From Aureimonas sp. SK2 (GTDB lineage: Bacteria > Pseudomonadota > Alphaproteobacteria > Rhizobiales > Rhizobiaceae): a stretch of 64,000 nt of DNA. The notes beneath the pieces are model-generated. The model made no database searches. It was not told the DNA's origin and saw only the letters and a program-made list of their open reading frames with translations. The DNA lies in the NCBI RefSeq assembly GCF_029813115.1, contig NZ_JAPZDS010000001.1, forward strand, positions 310,001-374,000. The letters are read 5' to 3'. Numbering within the stretch: the first letter of the stretch is position 1; each line of letters starts with the position of its first letter. The translations under genes and the position numbers were made by a program. This document shows, piece after piece, positions 1-9,312 of the stretch.

Positions 1-682
1 GGCCGGACGGGGCGATTCCGCCGTCGGTGCCGTAGACCATGGCGACGTTGACGCCGTTGGTGCCCTGGGCGGCCGCCGCGATCGTCGCCGCCGTATCGCC
101 GCCCGAGAGCGTCAGGAGCTGGTCGGGCTTCAGCTGGAAGCCGTAAGTCGTCTGGAACGAGGGCAGCGCCGAGGCGGAATTCACGAACTCCGCGGAGGCC
201 GCGAGCTTGGCCGCGCCGCCGCCCGACACCCATTTGCCGAAGTCCGACAGGGTGACGAGCTTGTTCTCGTCCGCCACGTCCTTGCGCGCCGCCATGCCCC
301 AGGTGTTGTTGGCGGGCGAGGGCGTCAGCCAGACGATCTTGTTGGCGTCGTAGTCGAGCGTCTTGGCCTCCTCGTAGGCCTTGGCCGCGTCCTTCCAGAG
401 CGCGTCGTCCGCCTTGTTGAAGAAGAAGGCCGCGTTGCCGGTGTATTCCGGATAGATGTCGATCTCGCCGGCGGTGATCGCCTGGCGTACCACGGGCGTG
501 CCGCCGAGCTGGATGCGGTCGGTGGTCTCGATCCCTGCATTCTGCAGGACGAGCAGGATCATGTTGCCGAGGACGCCGCCCTCCGTGTCGATCTTGGACG
601 ACACGACGACGGGCGCGGCGAGCGCTCCGTGCGAGGCGAAAGCCGCCAGAGCGGCGGCGAGCGCGAAAGATTTGAGACGCAT
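1..682 (-). CDS. Osmoprotectant-type ABC transporter substrate-binding protein (OsmF/YehZ-like), C-terminus cut by window edge
   Basis: Reading leftwards from the ATG at 682 gives about 227 residues that run off the left edge without a stop. Residues 1-22 form a signal peptide (MRLKSFALAAALAAF, cleavage near LAA-AP), so the product is periplasmic. The mature start, VVVSSKIDTEGGVLGNMI, and the later segment GEIDIYPEYTGNAAFFF are typical of glycine betaine/choline binding proteins of the OsmF/YehZ/OpuBC type, which feed an ABC importer. The rest of the operon would lie beyond the left edge. The family is clear; the exact ligand is inferred. Confidence 0.85.
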   Translation of the reverse strand, partial: MRLKSFALAAALAAFASHGALAAPVVVSSKIDTEGGVLGNMILLVLQNAGIETTDRIQLGGTPVVRQAITAGEIDIYPEYTGNAAFFFNKADDALWKDAAKAYEEAKTLDYDANKIVWLTPSPANNTWGMAARKDVADENKLVTLSDFGKWVSGGGAAKLAASAEFVNSASALPSFQTTYGFQLKPDQLLTLSGGDTAATIAAAAQGTNGVNVAMVYGTDGGIAPSG

Positions 683-892
683 GATTCCGACAACCCCCTT
701 GCGCCTTGCGCCGTGAGCGGCTGCGCGCGTGTCGGATTCTGTCGCCTTGAGGGGCGTTCTCAAGGGGCGAGGCGCCGGGAAGTTCCAGGTTCGATAGCCG
801 GTGCGCCGCTTTGCCGCCCTAAAATCTTAACAAAGTCGGAACCGAACCCTGATCCGCGGATTCCGCGAACTGGACGAAGGAAGGGTGGGACA

Positions 893-1066
893 ATGAGCAC
901 GACCGATATCATCGAGGCCTACGAGGCCGGTCTGATCACGCGCGGCGAGGCCGTCGAGCAGGGGCTCGTCGACACGATCGACGCGCTTTACGAGAAGTCG
1001 GCGCGCGCGCCGGAGTGGGCTCGGCGCGGGCGCTTCGCAAGCGAGCGCCGCTACGCCGGCCGCTGA
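893..1066 (+). CDS. Small hypothetical protein, 57 aa
   Basis: The ATG at 893 follows a purine-rich ribosome site (AAGGAAGGGTGGGACA). The 57-residue product starts MSTTDIIEAYEAGLITRGEA and is acidic at first, then ends in an arginine-rich stretch (RRGRFASERRYAGR). There is no signal peptide or membrane segment. The pattern EAYEAGLITRGEAVEQG resembles short helix-turn segments seen in small phage-like or regulatory proteins, but I do not recognise a family. It is divergent from the osmoprotectant gene and upstream of ridA. Support comes from the ribosome site and codon bias only. Confidence 0.6.
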   Translation: MSTTDIIEAYEAGLITRGEAVEQGLVDTIDALYEKSARAPEWARRGRFASERRYAGR

Positions 1067-1137
1067 AGGCCCGCCTGTCCAAGCACCGCATCAGCCTCTA
1101 AGAAGCTCTCGCGAAACCGAACGATTCGGAGAGTTTC

Positions 1138-1482
1138 ATGAGCATTCGTCGTATCGAGCCCGGCCGCCGCATGAGCGCGGCCGTGGTCCATGGCAACACG
1201 GTCTATCTCGCCGGTCAGGTCGGGAACCCCGGCGAGGACGTCTCGGCGCAGACCAAGACCGTTCTGGCGGAGATCGACCGCCTGCTGGCCGAGGCCGGTT
1301 CGGACAAGTCGAAGATCCTGTCGGCGACCATCTGGCTTGCCGACATGAAGGACTTCGCCGCGATGAACGCGGTGTGGGACGCCTGGGTCGACCCGGCGAA
1401 CCCGCCCGCGCGCGCGACCGGCGAGTCGGCCCTCGCGGCCCCGGAATACCGCGTCGAGATCATCGTCGTCGCGGCGATCTGA
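1138..1482 (+). CDS. RidA family protein (reactive imine/enamine deaminase)
   Basis: 114 residues, close to the small end of the YjgF/YER057c/UK114 family. These cytosolic trimers hydrolyse reactive enamines and imines released by PLP enzymes. The N-terminal half has the family pattern (VVHGNTVYLAGQVG), followed by KILSATIWLADMKDFAAMNAVW. The C-terminus, PARATGESALAAPEYRVEII, carries the arginine that binds the substrate carboxylate in family members. The ATG at 1138 has GGAGAG upstream. It is a single gene, convergent with the 3-epimerase. Confidence 0.9.
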   Translation: MSIRRIEPGRRMSAAVVHGNTVYLAGQVGNPGEDVSAQTKTVLAEIDRLLAEAGSDKSKILSATIWLADMKDFAAMNAVWDAWVDPANPPARATGESALAAPEYRVEIIVVAAI

Positions 1483-1531
1483 CGACAGGGCGGCGGGGTC
1501 CGAAGGGGCTCCGCCGCCGCTTGCCGACCCG

Positions 1532-2389
1532 TCAGACGATCAGCCCGTACTGGCGGGCCTTGTTGCGCAGGAATGGCAGGCCCTCGCCGAGCACGATCTC
1601 GCGCGCAGGTGCAACCGGCCGCCAGACGGACAGAGCGGACGCCAGAAGCGGCGGCACCGTGATGAAGCTTTCCATCGCCATGCCGCCCTTGAAACCGATG
1701 GCGGCGAGGGTCGCGAAGACTTCGTCCCATGCCACGGTGTCGGCGCCCGGCGTGCCTCGGTCGCTGGCCGAAAGGTGGATGTATTTGAGGTGCTCGCGCG
1801 CGGTGAGGATGCCGTTGGCGATGCCGCGCTCCTCGATGTTCATGTGATAGGTGTCGAGGTGGACGAAGAGGTTGGGCGCGCCAACGCGCTCGACCATGTC
1901 CACCGCCTGGCGCGCGGTGTTGAGGATGTGGTTCTCGTAGCGGTTCACCGCCTCGAGTCCGTAGAGCATGCCGAGGTCGTTGGCGTAGTTGGCGGCCTTC
2001 TCCACGATCCGCGCCGTCGCGTCGATCTCTGCTTGCGTCGGCGGGAAGCCGGTGCGCTGGCCGATGCCGCCGTAGACGACGCCGCTCAGAGCCTTGGCCC
2101 CGATCGCCTTGGACTTGTCGAGCGCGATCTTGAGGTATTCCCAGGCGCCCTCGGGGTTGTCGGTGGGCAGGCGGTCCAGCGGCATGCCGAGCGAGCACAC
2201 GCAGTCCACCTCGTGCCGCTCCAAGAGCGCGCGCGTGTGCTCGGCGTCGATGGCGCGCGGGTCGGGGATGGTGATCTCCAGGAAGTCGATGCCGTACTGC
2301 ACCGCTTCCGGAATGGCGAATTCCGCCGCCGCGTGGTCCCATTCCATGGACCACATCGCCGTATGCACCCCGAATCCCTGCACGCTCAT
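1532..2389 (-). CDS. Sugar phosphate isomerase/epimerase, D-tagatose/D-psicose 3-epimerase type
   Basis: 285 residues forming a TIM-barrel of the AP endonuclease 2 superfamily. The four metal and catalytic positions of ketose 3-epimerases are visible: Glu in GLEAVNRYENHILNT, Asp in VHLDTYHMNIEE, His in IHLSASDRGTPG, and Glu in AMESFI. The spacing matches D-tagatose/D-psicose/L-ribulose 3-epimerases rather than hydroxypyruvate isomerase. It should interconvert C3 epimers of ketoses in the cytosol with a divalent metal. No transporter or kinase adjoins it; a sugar ABC importer lies 22 kb away at 24.4-28.8 kb. The substrate is not known. Confidence 0.85.
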   Translation of the reverse strand: MSVQGFGVHTAMWSMEWDHAAAEFAIPEAVQYGIDFLEITIPDPRAIDAEHTRALLERHEVDCVCSLGMPLDRLPTDNPEGAWEYLKIALDKSKAIGAKALSGVVYGGIGQRTGFPPTQAEIDATARIVEKAANYANDLGMLYGLEAVNRYENHILNTARQAVDMVERVGAPNLFVHLDTYHMNIEERGIANGILTAREHLKYIHLSASDRGTPGADTVAWDEVFATLAAIGFKGGMAMESFITVPPLLASALSVWRPVAPAREIVLGEGLPFLRNKARQYGLIV

Positions 2390-2457
2390 GATCGCTCCTC
2401 CTCGCGAGTCCGCCAGCTATGGCACGGACCCGCGCGGCGGTGAACGGCGTATCGCCG

Positions 2458-4017
2458 TCAGTAGGCGCCCTCCTTGCGGAACAGGCTGAAGGGCGTCGCG
2501 AAGAGGATGTAGAGATCGAAGAGCAGCGACCAGTTCTCGATGTAGTAGAGGTCGTGCTCGAAGCGCTTCTGCAACTTGACGTCGTCGTCGATCTCGCCGC
2601 GCCAGCCGCGCAGCTGAGCATAGCCGGTGATGCCCGGCTTCACCTTGTGGCGCCCGAAATAGCCGTCCACGATCTCGGTGAAGGTGACATGCGCGCTGGA
2701 GCGGGCGTGCACGGCGTGGGGGCGCGGGCCGACCAGCGACAGGTTGCCGATCAGGACGTTGAAGAGCTGCGGCAGCTCGTCGATGGAGGAGCGGCGGATG
2801 AAGCGGCCGACGCGGGTCACGCGCGGGTCGCCCTTGGTGACCAGCTTGCGCGCGGTCGGGTCGGCCATGTCATGGCGCAGCGAGCGGAACTTCCAGACGA
2901 GGATTTCCTCGTTGTTGAAGCCGTGGCGCTTCTGACGGAAGAAGACGGGGCCGGGCGTGTCGAGCTTGATGGCGGCGGCGGTCAGAAGCATCAGCGGCGA
3001 GAAGGCGACCAGCGCCGCGATGCCGAACAGGAGGTCGAAGCCGCGCTTGGCCACCTTGTTCCAGTCCGCGATGGGGCGATCCATGACGTCCAGCATCGGC
3101 ACGTCGCCCATGTAGGAATAGGAGCGCGAGCGGAAGCGCAGGTTCTGCGACAGCGCCGAGATGCGGATGTCGAGCGGCAGCACCCAGAGTTCCTTCAGGA
3201 TCTGCAGAATGCGCGCCTCGGCCGACAGCGGCAGGGTGACCACCAGCATGTCGATCTTGGCGATGCGGGCGAACTCGGTCAGTTCCGCGATCGTGCCGAG
3301 CTTCGGATAGCCGGCGACGATCGGCGGCGAGCGGTCGTCCTCACGGTCGTCGAAGATGCCGCAGATGCGGATGTCGCTGTCGGGAAAGGTCTCGAGCTGG
3401 CGGATGAAGCGCTCGGCCGCGCCGCCGCCGCCGACCAGCACCACGCGCCGCTCCAGCCGCCCCGTGCGGCTCCAGACGCGGATGCGGCCGGCCAGCACGC
3501 GGCGACCGATGGTCAGGGTGGCGAGAGAGGCAGCGGTTTGCGACGCCACCGCCGTCATCAGCGCCGCGTCGAGGTCGCCCGCCCACATGGTGATTCCGAG
3601 ACTGACAAGCGCGCCCGAGCCGAGCGAGATGACGAGGCGGAGCGCCTGCCGGCGCTGCGAACGAAGCTGAGACGGTTCGTAGCCGTGGAGGAAGGCGAGC
3701 GCGGCCGTGGCCGCCAGGGCGAAGGGCAGGGCCAGAAGAGGCGTCGCGGCGGGAGCGAGAAGCGTCAGGGCCGCAAGGCCGAGCCCGAGGAGCAGGACGA
3801 ACTCTCCCAGGCCGAACAGGCCGGAAAGAAGGCGCGGCGACAGGACGTTCTTGTTGAACTGCTCCGCGATGCGCCGGGCATGTGCGTTGAGCACGCTCGG
3901 TTCGGCGGGACGAAAGGAGCGCTCGTGCTGGAAGGTGCGGATCGCCTCCCGCGCGAAAAGCGCCTGCTCGCTCTGATTCACAGACATGCCGAGTTTCCCG
4001 TGCTTGGGCCGGCGCAT
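2458..4017 (-). CDS. Undecaprenyl-phosphate hexose-1-phosphate transferase (exopolysaccharide priming glycosyltransferase)
   Basis: 519 residues with the WcaJ/PssY/ExoY-type layout. The N-terminal third holds several membrane segments (around [15 protein letters not shown] and [18 protein letters not shown]). A Rossmann-like middle part starts at [16 protein letters not shown]. From about residue 320 comes the bacterial sugar transferase domain: [59 protein letters not shown] and [10 protein letters not shown]. It transfers a sugar phosphate from a UDP-sugar to undecaprenyl phosphate at the inner membrane. The export and chain-length genes that follow support an exopolysaccharide role. Confidence 0.92.
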   Translation of the reverse strand: MRRPKHGKLGMSVNQSEQALFAREAIRTFQHERSFRPAEPSVLNAHARRIAEQFNKNVLSPRLLSGLFGLGEFVLLLGLGLAALTLLAPAATPLLALPFALAATAALAFLHGYEPSQLRSQRRQALRLVISLGSGALVSLGITMWAGDLDAALMTAVASQTAASLATLTIGRRVLAGRIRVWSRTGRLERRVVLVGGGGAAERFIRQLETFPDSDIRICGIFDDREDDRSPPIVAGYPKLGTIAELTEFARIAKIDMLVVTLPLSAEARILQILKELWVLPLDIRISALSQNLRFRSRSYSYMGDVPMLDVMDRPIADWNKVAKRGFDLLFGIAALVAFSPLMLLTAAAIKLDTPGPVFFRQKRHGFNNEEILVWKFRSLRHDMADPTARKLVTKGDPRVTRVGRFIRRSSIDELPQLFNVLIGNLSLVGPRPHAVHARSSAHVTFTEIVDGYFGRHKVKPGITGYAQLRGWRGEIDDDVKLQKRFEHDLYYIENWSLLFDLYILFATPFSLFRKEGAY

Positions 4018-4111
4018 GGCGCGCCGCAGCGGGACCCTCTCACGGATAGGCTAATGAACACTCACGATGTCGGCTGTCATTCGAAGGATTGCCGACAAAT
4101 GTGACGCAGCG

Positions 4112-4672
4112 TCAGAACAGGCGTTCCCGGATCGTGATCGTGTCGCCCGGCAGAACCGGATCCGACAGGAGCACTCGGCCGGTGATGACCTTGCCGTTGA
4201 CCTGACGCGTGATGTCCACGGTGCGCTTCTCGGCCCGGGCCGAGAAGCCGCCCGCGATGGCGACGGCGTTCTGCACGGTCATGCCGGGGACGTAGGAATA
4301 CTGGCCGCCGGTCGTCACTTCGCCCATGACGAAGAAGGGGCGGTACTGCTCCACCTGCACCGACACGTCGGGATCGCGCAGGAAACCGTTGCGCAGGGCC
4401 GCGGTGACGGCCGCGCGCACCTCGTCGGGCGTCTTGCCGCGTGCGGGCACCGAGCCGATCAGCGGAAGCGAAAGGTAGCCCGCCTTGTCCACGGCATAGA
4501 TGCTGGTGAGGCTTTCCTGCTCGAACACCGTGATGCGCAACCGATCGCCGGCGTCGAGGCGGTAGTCCTGATTGAGCGCGGCGTGGAAGGCGGGGGGAGG
4601 CGGCGCCGACGTCACGCAACCGGCCAGCAGGCATGCCGTGAGCGCCACTGAGGCTGCGCGTGCGACTCGCAT
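4112..4672 (-). CDS. Polysaccharide export outer-membrane lipoprotein (Wza/ExoF-like)
   Basis: 186 residues. Residues 1-18 are a lipoprotein signal with lipobox LLAGC and Cys19. The mature part has the polysaccharide export domain (YRLDAGDRLRITVFEQESL, then YAVDKAGYLSLPLIGSV) followed by one soluble ligand-binding beta-grasp repeat (FFVMGEVTTGGQYSYVPGMT). This is shorter than Wza (about 380 residues) and resembles the short exporters of rhizobial exopolysaccharide systems. It ends about 95 bp before the priming transferase on the same strand and is divergent from the Wzc-like gene. It probably forms the outer-membrane exit. Confidence 0.88.
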   Translation of the reverse strand: MRVARAASVALTACLLAGCVTSAPPPPAFHAALNQDYRLDAGDRLRITVFEQESLTSIYAVDKAGYLSLPLIGSVPARGKTPDEVRAAVTAALRNGFLRDPDVSVQVEQYRPFFVMGEVTTGGQYSYVPGMTVQNAVAIAGGFSARAEKRTVDITRQVNGKVITGRVLLSDPVLPGDTITIRERLF

Positions 4673-4742
4673 GATGGTCTCCAGAAGCGGGTCAGGGTGG
4701 GCTCGGGTCGTCTCAACCGCCTACTAGAGCTAGCTTCCTCAT

Positions 4743-4754
4743 GGTTAATTAACC
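4743..4754. promoter_or_regulatory. Perfect palindrome GGTTAATTAACC between divergent exopolysaccharide genes
   Basis: A 12-base perfect inverted repeat in an otherwise GC-rich region, 70 bases from the start of the export lipoprotein and 102 bases from that of the Wzc-like gene. The position suits an operator serving both directions. The protein that binds it is unknown. Its two TTAA halves touch, so it is not a normal CtrA site (TTAA-N7-TTAA). Confidence 0.4.
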
Positions 4755-4771
4755 GTAAAACCGGTGTCGTA

Positions 4772-4799
4772 TTGCGGCCAAATCCTTCACTCTTATCTT
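4772..4799 (+). promoter_or_regulatory. Possible sigma-70-type promoter for the Wzc-like gene
   Basis: TTGCGG at 4772-4777 and TATCTT at 4794-4799 are separated by 16 bases. The predicted start near 4806 leaves a leader of about 50 bases before the ATG at 4856. Chosen by eye from weak alphaproteobacterial consensus. Confidence 0.35.
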
Positions 4800-4855
4800 G
4801 CGATGCGGGGACGCTCGCTGCGAAGGGAGTCGAGTCGCATTGCGTGGAGAGCGGC

Positions 4856-6838
4856 ATGGTGCAGGTGGAGGCGTCGATCGATCGGGGAGCGGGCGCGCTG
4901 GACATCTTTCGCTCCAATAGCGGCCGGATCCTCGGGTCCACCGTCGCCCTGGGCCTCGCGGCTTATCTGGCGGGATCGCTCGTGCCGCCGATGCATCGCG
5001 TTTCGCTGCGGCTGACGGGCGAGCCGACCCTGGCGGCGCGCTGGACCGACGAGGCGGTGCGCGATGCGGCGGCCCGAACCTCTGCCGATGCGCCGCAGGA
5101 TGCGCCCAGCGGCGTCCTCGCCGTCTGGGACGAGCTGATCGAGACGGTCGCGCCGTCGCGTCCCGACCTGGGTTCCGAGCGCGCCCCGGACGGCTCGCTC
5201 GTGATCTGGGCCGAAGCGCAGGACGCCGACGCCGCGCGGCGGCGTGTGGAGGCCGTCGCGGCGATCGTCATCGGCGAAACCGAACGCACCGTGACGCCTG
5301 CCCCCATCGTGCCGCCCGCGACCGAACCGCCGGCCGCAACCGTTTCGCCCGCGGCGCCGGACGCCACGATCGAGGCTCTGAAGGCGAGCATCGCCGAAGC
5401 CAGGGTTTCCCTCGCCGCTGCGGAGGATAGGCTGGCCAAGGCTCCTGTTCCCGATGCCGACCCCTCGGACAGCCGGTCGTCCCTTGCCGAAGACCGGCGC
5501 GACGCCGCCGCCGCCAAGCAGGAACTCGCGCGGGTCGAGCGCTTCGCGCGCAACCTGCGCAACGTCGCGCCCGCGCAGGCACCGGCCTCGGTCCAGGCCA
5601 CCGAGGAATGGGCCGCCTGGCGCGATGCGCGCGCCCGGCGCGATCAGATCGCCCGCCAGGCGGCGGATCTGTCTCGCACGCTTCTCGACGGGCATCCGCG
5701 CATGGCCACCGTCCGCCTTCGACTGTCCGAACTCGAGCAGGACCTCGTGGAGGCGCGTCAGCGCTTGAGCACCGCGCTTCAGCGTCGCGTGACCGCGCTG
5801 CGCCGCCAGGCGGACCGTCTGGACCGGCAGGTCGCCGATGCGATGGTGGCCGAGGGTGCAAGCAACGCGGCCGCCCAGGCGGCGGCCAAGGCGTCCTCGG
5901 AAGTGGAAGCGGCGCGTGGGACGCTGGCCGCGCTGGAGGAAGCGTTGGCGCAGGCCGAGCGCGCGGTCGCGGAGATGCCGGCGACCGCTCCTCCCGCGCC
6001 TGCTGCCGAACCGGTCGCGCCGCCCGTGCCTGCGCCCGCGCCACTGGCCGTGGTGACCGAGATTTCGACCACCCAGCATCGGCCGACCATCTGGCCGATC
6101 GTGGCGGGTGCCGCGCTTTTCGGATTCCTCGGCTCCTCCATCGTGACCCTTGCGGGCGTCGTGAGGCGGCGCGAGCCGCGCGAGCCGGCAGCCGCTGCGG
6201 CTCCCCGGCGCGTCTTCGCCCGAGCACCGGCGCCGGCTGGGCCGGCCGCCGCGCGGCCGGAGGAGACCTCGCGCTTCTCGATCACCGCGCCGGACGAACT
6301 GATCGGCGGCATCCTTGCCAGCGACGTGACCCGGCTGGTCGTGGTCGCACTCGGTCCCGACGATCGCCCGGCTGCGGTCGAGATCGTCCGCCGCCTCGCG
6401 CTTCGCGGCCGGCAGGGCGCGCTCGTGGACCTCAGCGGCGGGCAGCTCGCGGCCCGAGCCATGGGGGTTGCGCCCGACTCGCTCGGCGTGTCCGACATGA
6501 TCGCGGGCGAGGCCACCTTCGCCGAAATCGCCCGTTCCGATTTCGCGACGCGCGCCGAAGCCTTCGGGGCGGGGCGCGCGACGGTCGAGGAGGCGGCGTT
6601 CCTCGCCATGGAGCGGCGCAACGTGCTCGAGTTCATCGAGCGCAACTACGAGGTGCTGATCGTCGTCTGCGGCGACATGGAGCCGGAAACCGTCAAGGCT
6701 CTGCTGACGCCCGATGCCGCACTGGTCCTGACCGTCGATGGGGCGGACGACGCGCGCGTCGGCGCCGGGGTCGAGCGCCTGCGTGCGGCCGGCCTTGCCG
6801 ACATGATCCTCGTGGACGGCCGGCAGCTCGCGTCTTAG
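4856..6838 (+). CDS. Wzc/ExoP-like chain-length determinant with a degenerate nucleotide-binding domain
   Basis: The ATG at 4856 (MVQVEASIDRGAGALDIF) has GTGGAGAG just upstream and gives 660 residues; the reading frame is open further back, to 4697. Membrane segments lie near residues 25-44 and 411-436. Between them is a long Ala/Arg/Glu-rich coiled coil with the family signature (LLDGHPRMATVRLRLSELEQ). The C-terminal third has the fold order of a BY-kinase domain (RLVVVALGPDDRPAAVEI, then GALVDLSGG), but the P-loop is replaced by GPDDRPAA and no tyrosine-rich tail follows. It probably acts as a structural co-polymerase, without kinase activity, beside the priming transferase and exporter. 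Confidence 0.8.
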   Translation: MVQVEASIDRGAGALDIFRSNSGRILGSTVALGLAAYLAGSLVPPMHRVSLRLTGEPTLAARWTDEAVRDAAARTSADAPQDAPSGVLAVWDELIETVAPSRPDLGSERAPDGSLVIWAEAQDADAARRRVEAVAAIVIGETERTVTPAPIVPPATEPPAATVSPAAPDATIEALKASIAEARVSLAAAEDRLAKAPVPDADPSDSRSSLAEDRRDAAAAKQELARVERFARNLRNVAPAQAPASVQATEEWAAWRDARARRDQIARQAADLSRTLLDGHPRMATVRLRLSELEQDLVEARQRLSTALQRRVTALRRQADRLDRQVADAMVAEGASNAAAQAAAKASSEVEAARGTLAALEEALAQAERAVAEMPATAPPAPAAEPVAPPVPAPAPLAVVTEISTTQHRPTIWPIVAGAALFGFLGSSIVTLAGVVRRREPREPAAAAAPRRVFARAPAPAGPAAARPEETSRFSITAPDELIGGILASDVTRLVVVALGPDDRPAAVEIVRRLALRGRQGALVDLSGGQLAARAMGVAPDSLGVSDMIAGEATFAEIARSDFATRAEAFGAGRATVEEAAFLAMERRNVLEFIERNYEVLIVVCGDMEPETVKALLTPDAALVLTVDGADDARVGAGVERLRAAGLADMILVDGRQLAS

Positions 6839-7044
6839 GCCTTCGGCTCGCGCTGCATCCAACTGATCACGAACATGGCGGGCACGATCCAGAACAGGCC
6901 GGTGACCAGGAAGTAGAGAAGCTGCACCCAGCCGGCCGCGTCGCCGAGATAGAGCGAGGCGAAGGCAGTGGCGAAGACGGCGTAGACGACGACCAGCGCG
7001 AGCAGGATCACGACGCCGATGAGCTTCTTGATACGAACGGGCAT
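6835..7044 (-). CDS. DUF2842-type small membrane protein, 69 aa
   Basis: The ATG at 7044 gives MPVRIKKLIGVVILLALVVV and a 69-residue protein with two membrane helices (residues about 7-29 and 40-61, including LLYFLVTGLFWIVPAM). Small two-helix proteins of this pattern (DUF2842) occur across alphaproteobacteria, often next to heme A synthase, as here. Its stop codon overlaps that of the convergent Wzc-like gene (TTAG read on both strands). The role is unknown; the location suggests an inner-membrane protein related to cytochrome oxidase assembly, but that is inference only. Confidence 0.8.
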   Translation of the reverse strand: MPVRIKKLIGVVILLALVVVYAVFATAFASLYLGDAAGWVQLLYFLVTGLFWIVPAMFVISWMQREPKA

Positions 7045-7257
7045 GCGCTTCTCGCTAATGTGGCGCCGGCTTCCTCGCAAGTTCCGTCCCGCCGGGCAAG
7101 GCGGTAGGACAATATGAACCTTGCCATTCCCGCCGCTTCGTAACACATCAGCCGCACGATGCCCGGCGGTGCCGGCCCGGACGGGCCGCGCGCCGGGCGG
7201 CCACTCCGACGAAGGGGCGGCGCTGCGGCAGGGCGCCGGGCGCGGCCGGCGGGCACC

Positions 7258-8340
7258 ATGACCACGATCACCGAAGCTTCAGCGCTATCGCCACGCATCG
7301 CCGACAACCGGCGCGCCATCCGCATCTGGCTCTACGTCATCGCCGCCATGGTGATGGCGCTGGTCGTCGTGGGGGGCGCGACGCGGCTGACGGAATCGGG
7401 CCTGTCCATCACCGAGTGGAAGCCGATCCACGGCGTCGTGCCGCCGCTCTCGGCCGCCGAATGGCAGGAGGAGTTCGACCTCTACCGGCAGATTCCGCAG
7501 TACCAGCAGATCAACCGCGGCATGTCGCTGTCGGACTTCAAGACGATCTATTGGTGGGAATGGTCGCACCGGTTCCTGGCGCGCGCCGTCGGCGTCGCCT
7601 TTGCCCTGCCGCTCCTGTTCTTCTGGGTAACCGGCCGCATCGAGCCCTGGCTGAAGCCGCGCCTCGTCGGTCTCCTCGCGCTCGGCGGCTTTCAGGGCGG
7701 GATCGGCTGGTGGATGGTCGCCTCCGGTCTCGTCGAGCGGACGGATGTCAGCCAGTATCGGCTCGCCGTGCATCTCACGATCGCCTGCATCATCCTGACC
7801 GCGACGCTCTGGATCGCGCGCGGCCTCGTCAACCGGCCGACCGCACGTGCGCCGACCGAGCATTCCTATCTCGTCGGGCTGCTGCTGGTCGGCATGGTGC
7901 TGGTGCAGATCTACCTCGGCGGCCTCGTCGCGGGACTGAACGCGGGTCTCGCCTACAACACCTGGCCGTTGATGGATGGGCAGGTCGTGCCGGCCAATCT
8001 GCTAGCGATGACGCCCGCTTGGCGGAATTTCTTCGAAAATCCGATGACGGTGCAGTTCGTTCATCGCCTGGGTGCCTATATGCTGCTGGCCGTCGCGATC
8101 GCGCATGCGATCGCCGCCCATCGCATCGCGCCGGGCACGCATCATGCGCGCGGCGCGCGGTGGCTGGCCGCCGCGGTGCTGGCGCAGGCGGCGATCGGGA
8201 TCACGACCCTGCTCCTGCATGTGCCGATCGATGCGGCGCTGATGCATCAGGCGGGAGCGCTGGTGGTGCTGGCGGGCGCGGTGTTCCACGCCCGCGGGCT
8301 GTTCGGTCGCTACCCGGTGACGGCAGCGGCCGCAGGCTGA
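7258..8340 (+). CDS. ctaA: Heme A synthase (COX15/CtaA family)
   Basis: From the ATG at 7258 ([14 protein letters not shown]) the product is 360 residues, the usual length for the type-2 COX15/CtaA enzymes of alphaproteobacteria. Eight membrane helices can be followed. Key motifs are [19 protein letters not shown] with the conserved acidic residue in the first loop, and the histidine ligands in [31 protein letters not shown] and [11 protein letters not shown]. It oxidises the C8 methyl of heme O to the formyl of heme A for the aa3 oxidase. The upstream extension of the frame to 7159 is GC-rich and unlikely to be translated. The stop lies 7 bases from argC, which converges on it. Confidence 0.95.
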   Translation: MTTITEASALSPRIADNRRAIRIWLYVIAAMVMALVVVGGATRLTESGLSITEWKPIHGVVPPLSAAEWQEEFDLYRQIPQYQQINRGMSLSDFKTIYWWEWSHRFLARAVGVAFALPLLFFWVTGRIEPWLKPRLVGLLALGGFQGGIGWWMVASGLVERTDVSQYRLAVHLTIACIILTATLWIARGLVNRPTARAPTEHSYLVGLLLVGMVLVQIYLGGLVAGLNAGLAYNTWPLMDGQVVPANLLAMTPAWRNFFENPMTVQFVHRLGAYMLLAVAIAHAIAAHRIAPGTHHARGARWLAAAVLAQAAIGITTLLLHVPIDAALMHQAGALVVLAGAVFHARGLFGRYPVTAAAAG

Positions 8341-8347
8341 CGGCACA

Positions 8348-9271
8348 TCAGGCCGACAGCATCAGGTCCATGTTCTGGACGGCGGCGCCCGAGGCGCCCT
8401 TACCCAAATTGTCGAGGATCGCGACGAGGTTGGCGCGCTCGCCGTCCTTCGATCCGAAGACATGGAGCTTCATCCGGTCGGTGCCGGCGAGCTCCGTCGC
8501 GTCGATGCGCGTCAGCGCGGCGCTCTCGGCGAACGGCGTGACCGTCACGACGTCGCTTCCCGCGTAGTGTTCGGCCAGGGCGTCGTGCAGCGCCTGCGCG
8601 GTGACCGTGCCGTCCAGCAGGAGCGGAACCTGCACGATCATCCCTTGCGGGAACTTGCCGACCGAGGGGGTGAACAGCGGATCGCGCGGCAGGCGGCCGT
8701 AGACGCGCATCTCGGGCAGGTGCTTGTGCTTGAGGTCGAGCCCGTAGAGGAAATGCGGCGCGGTGATCCGGTCCTCGCGCGTCTCGTCCTCCATCTGCGC
8801 GATCATCTGCTTGCCGCCGCCGGTATAGCCCGTCACCGCGTTGATCGTGATCGTCTCGCCCTCGGGCAGGAGGCCCGCGTCGCGCAAGGGGCGCACGAGG
8901 GCGATGGCGCCCGTCGGATAGCAGCCCGGATTGGCGACGAGCCGCGCCGAGCGGATCGCCTCCGGCTGATCGCGCGTCAGTTCGGCAAAGCCGTAGGCCC
9001 AGCCCTCGGCCGTGCGATGGGCGGTGGACGTGTCGATCACGCGCGCGCGGTTGTTGCCCGACAGGAGCTGAACGGCCTGACGCGCCGCGTCGTCCGGCAG
9101 GCAGAGGATCGCGATGTCGGCCGAGTTGAGGAGGTCCTCGCGCATCGCCTCGTTGCGCCGCTCGGCCTCCGGGATCGACAGGAGTTCGACGTCCTGGCGG
9201 CCGCCCATGCGGGAGCGGATCTGGAGACCCGTCGTACCGTGCTCGCCGTCGATGAAAATGCGGGGCTTCAT
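8348..9271 (-). CDS. argC: N-acetyl-gamma-glutamyl-phosphate reductase, type 2
   Basis: 307 residues, the short AGPR type 2 found in many alphaproteobacteria. The N-terminus [18 protein letters not shown] is the NADPH-binding glycine pattern of this type. The nucleophile is the cysteine of [16 protein letters not shown], and the catalytic histidine pair is in the [19 protein letters not shown] region. It reduces N-acetylglutamyl phosphate to the semialdehyde, step 3 of arginine synthesis. It follows agmatinase, rpsI and rplM on the same strand, matching the common rplM-rpsI-argC order with one gene added. Confidence 0.95.
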   Translation of the reverse strand: MKPRIFIDGEHGTTGLQIRSRMGGRQDVELLSIPEAERRNEAMREDLLNSADIAILCLPDDAARQAVQLLSGNNRARVIDTSTAHRTAEGWAYGFAELTRDQPEAIRSARLVANPGCYPTGAIALVRPLRDAGLLPEGETITINAVTGYTGGGKQMIAQMEDETREDRITAPHFLYGLDLKHKHLPEMRVYGRLPRDPLFTPSVGKFPQGMIVQVPLLLDGTVTAQALHDALAEHYAGSDVVTVTPFAESAALTRIDATELAGTDRMKLHVFGSKDGERANLVAILDNLGKGASGAAVQNMDLMLSA

Positions 9272-9312
9272 GTCGCGCTCCGTGGTTGGAATGGCGTTCG
9301 GCGAGCCGGGAT

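Noticed and set aside
2419-4104. A 561-residue + strand frame over the priming glycosyltransferase
   Set aside because: The minus strand frame has every sugar transferase motif; the + frame is a shadow rich in Asp, Arg and Gln.
5608-7107. A 499-residue + strand frame overlapping the Wzc-like gene
   Set aside because: Arg/Ala/Gly-rich shadow of the real frame, which has membrane segments and coiled coil and ends at 6838.
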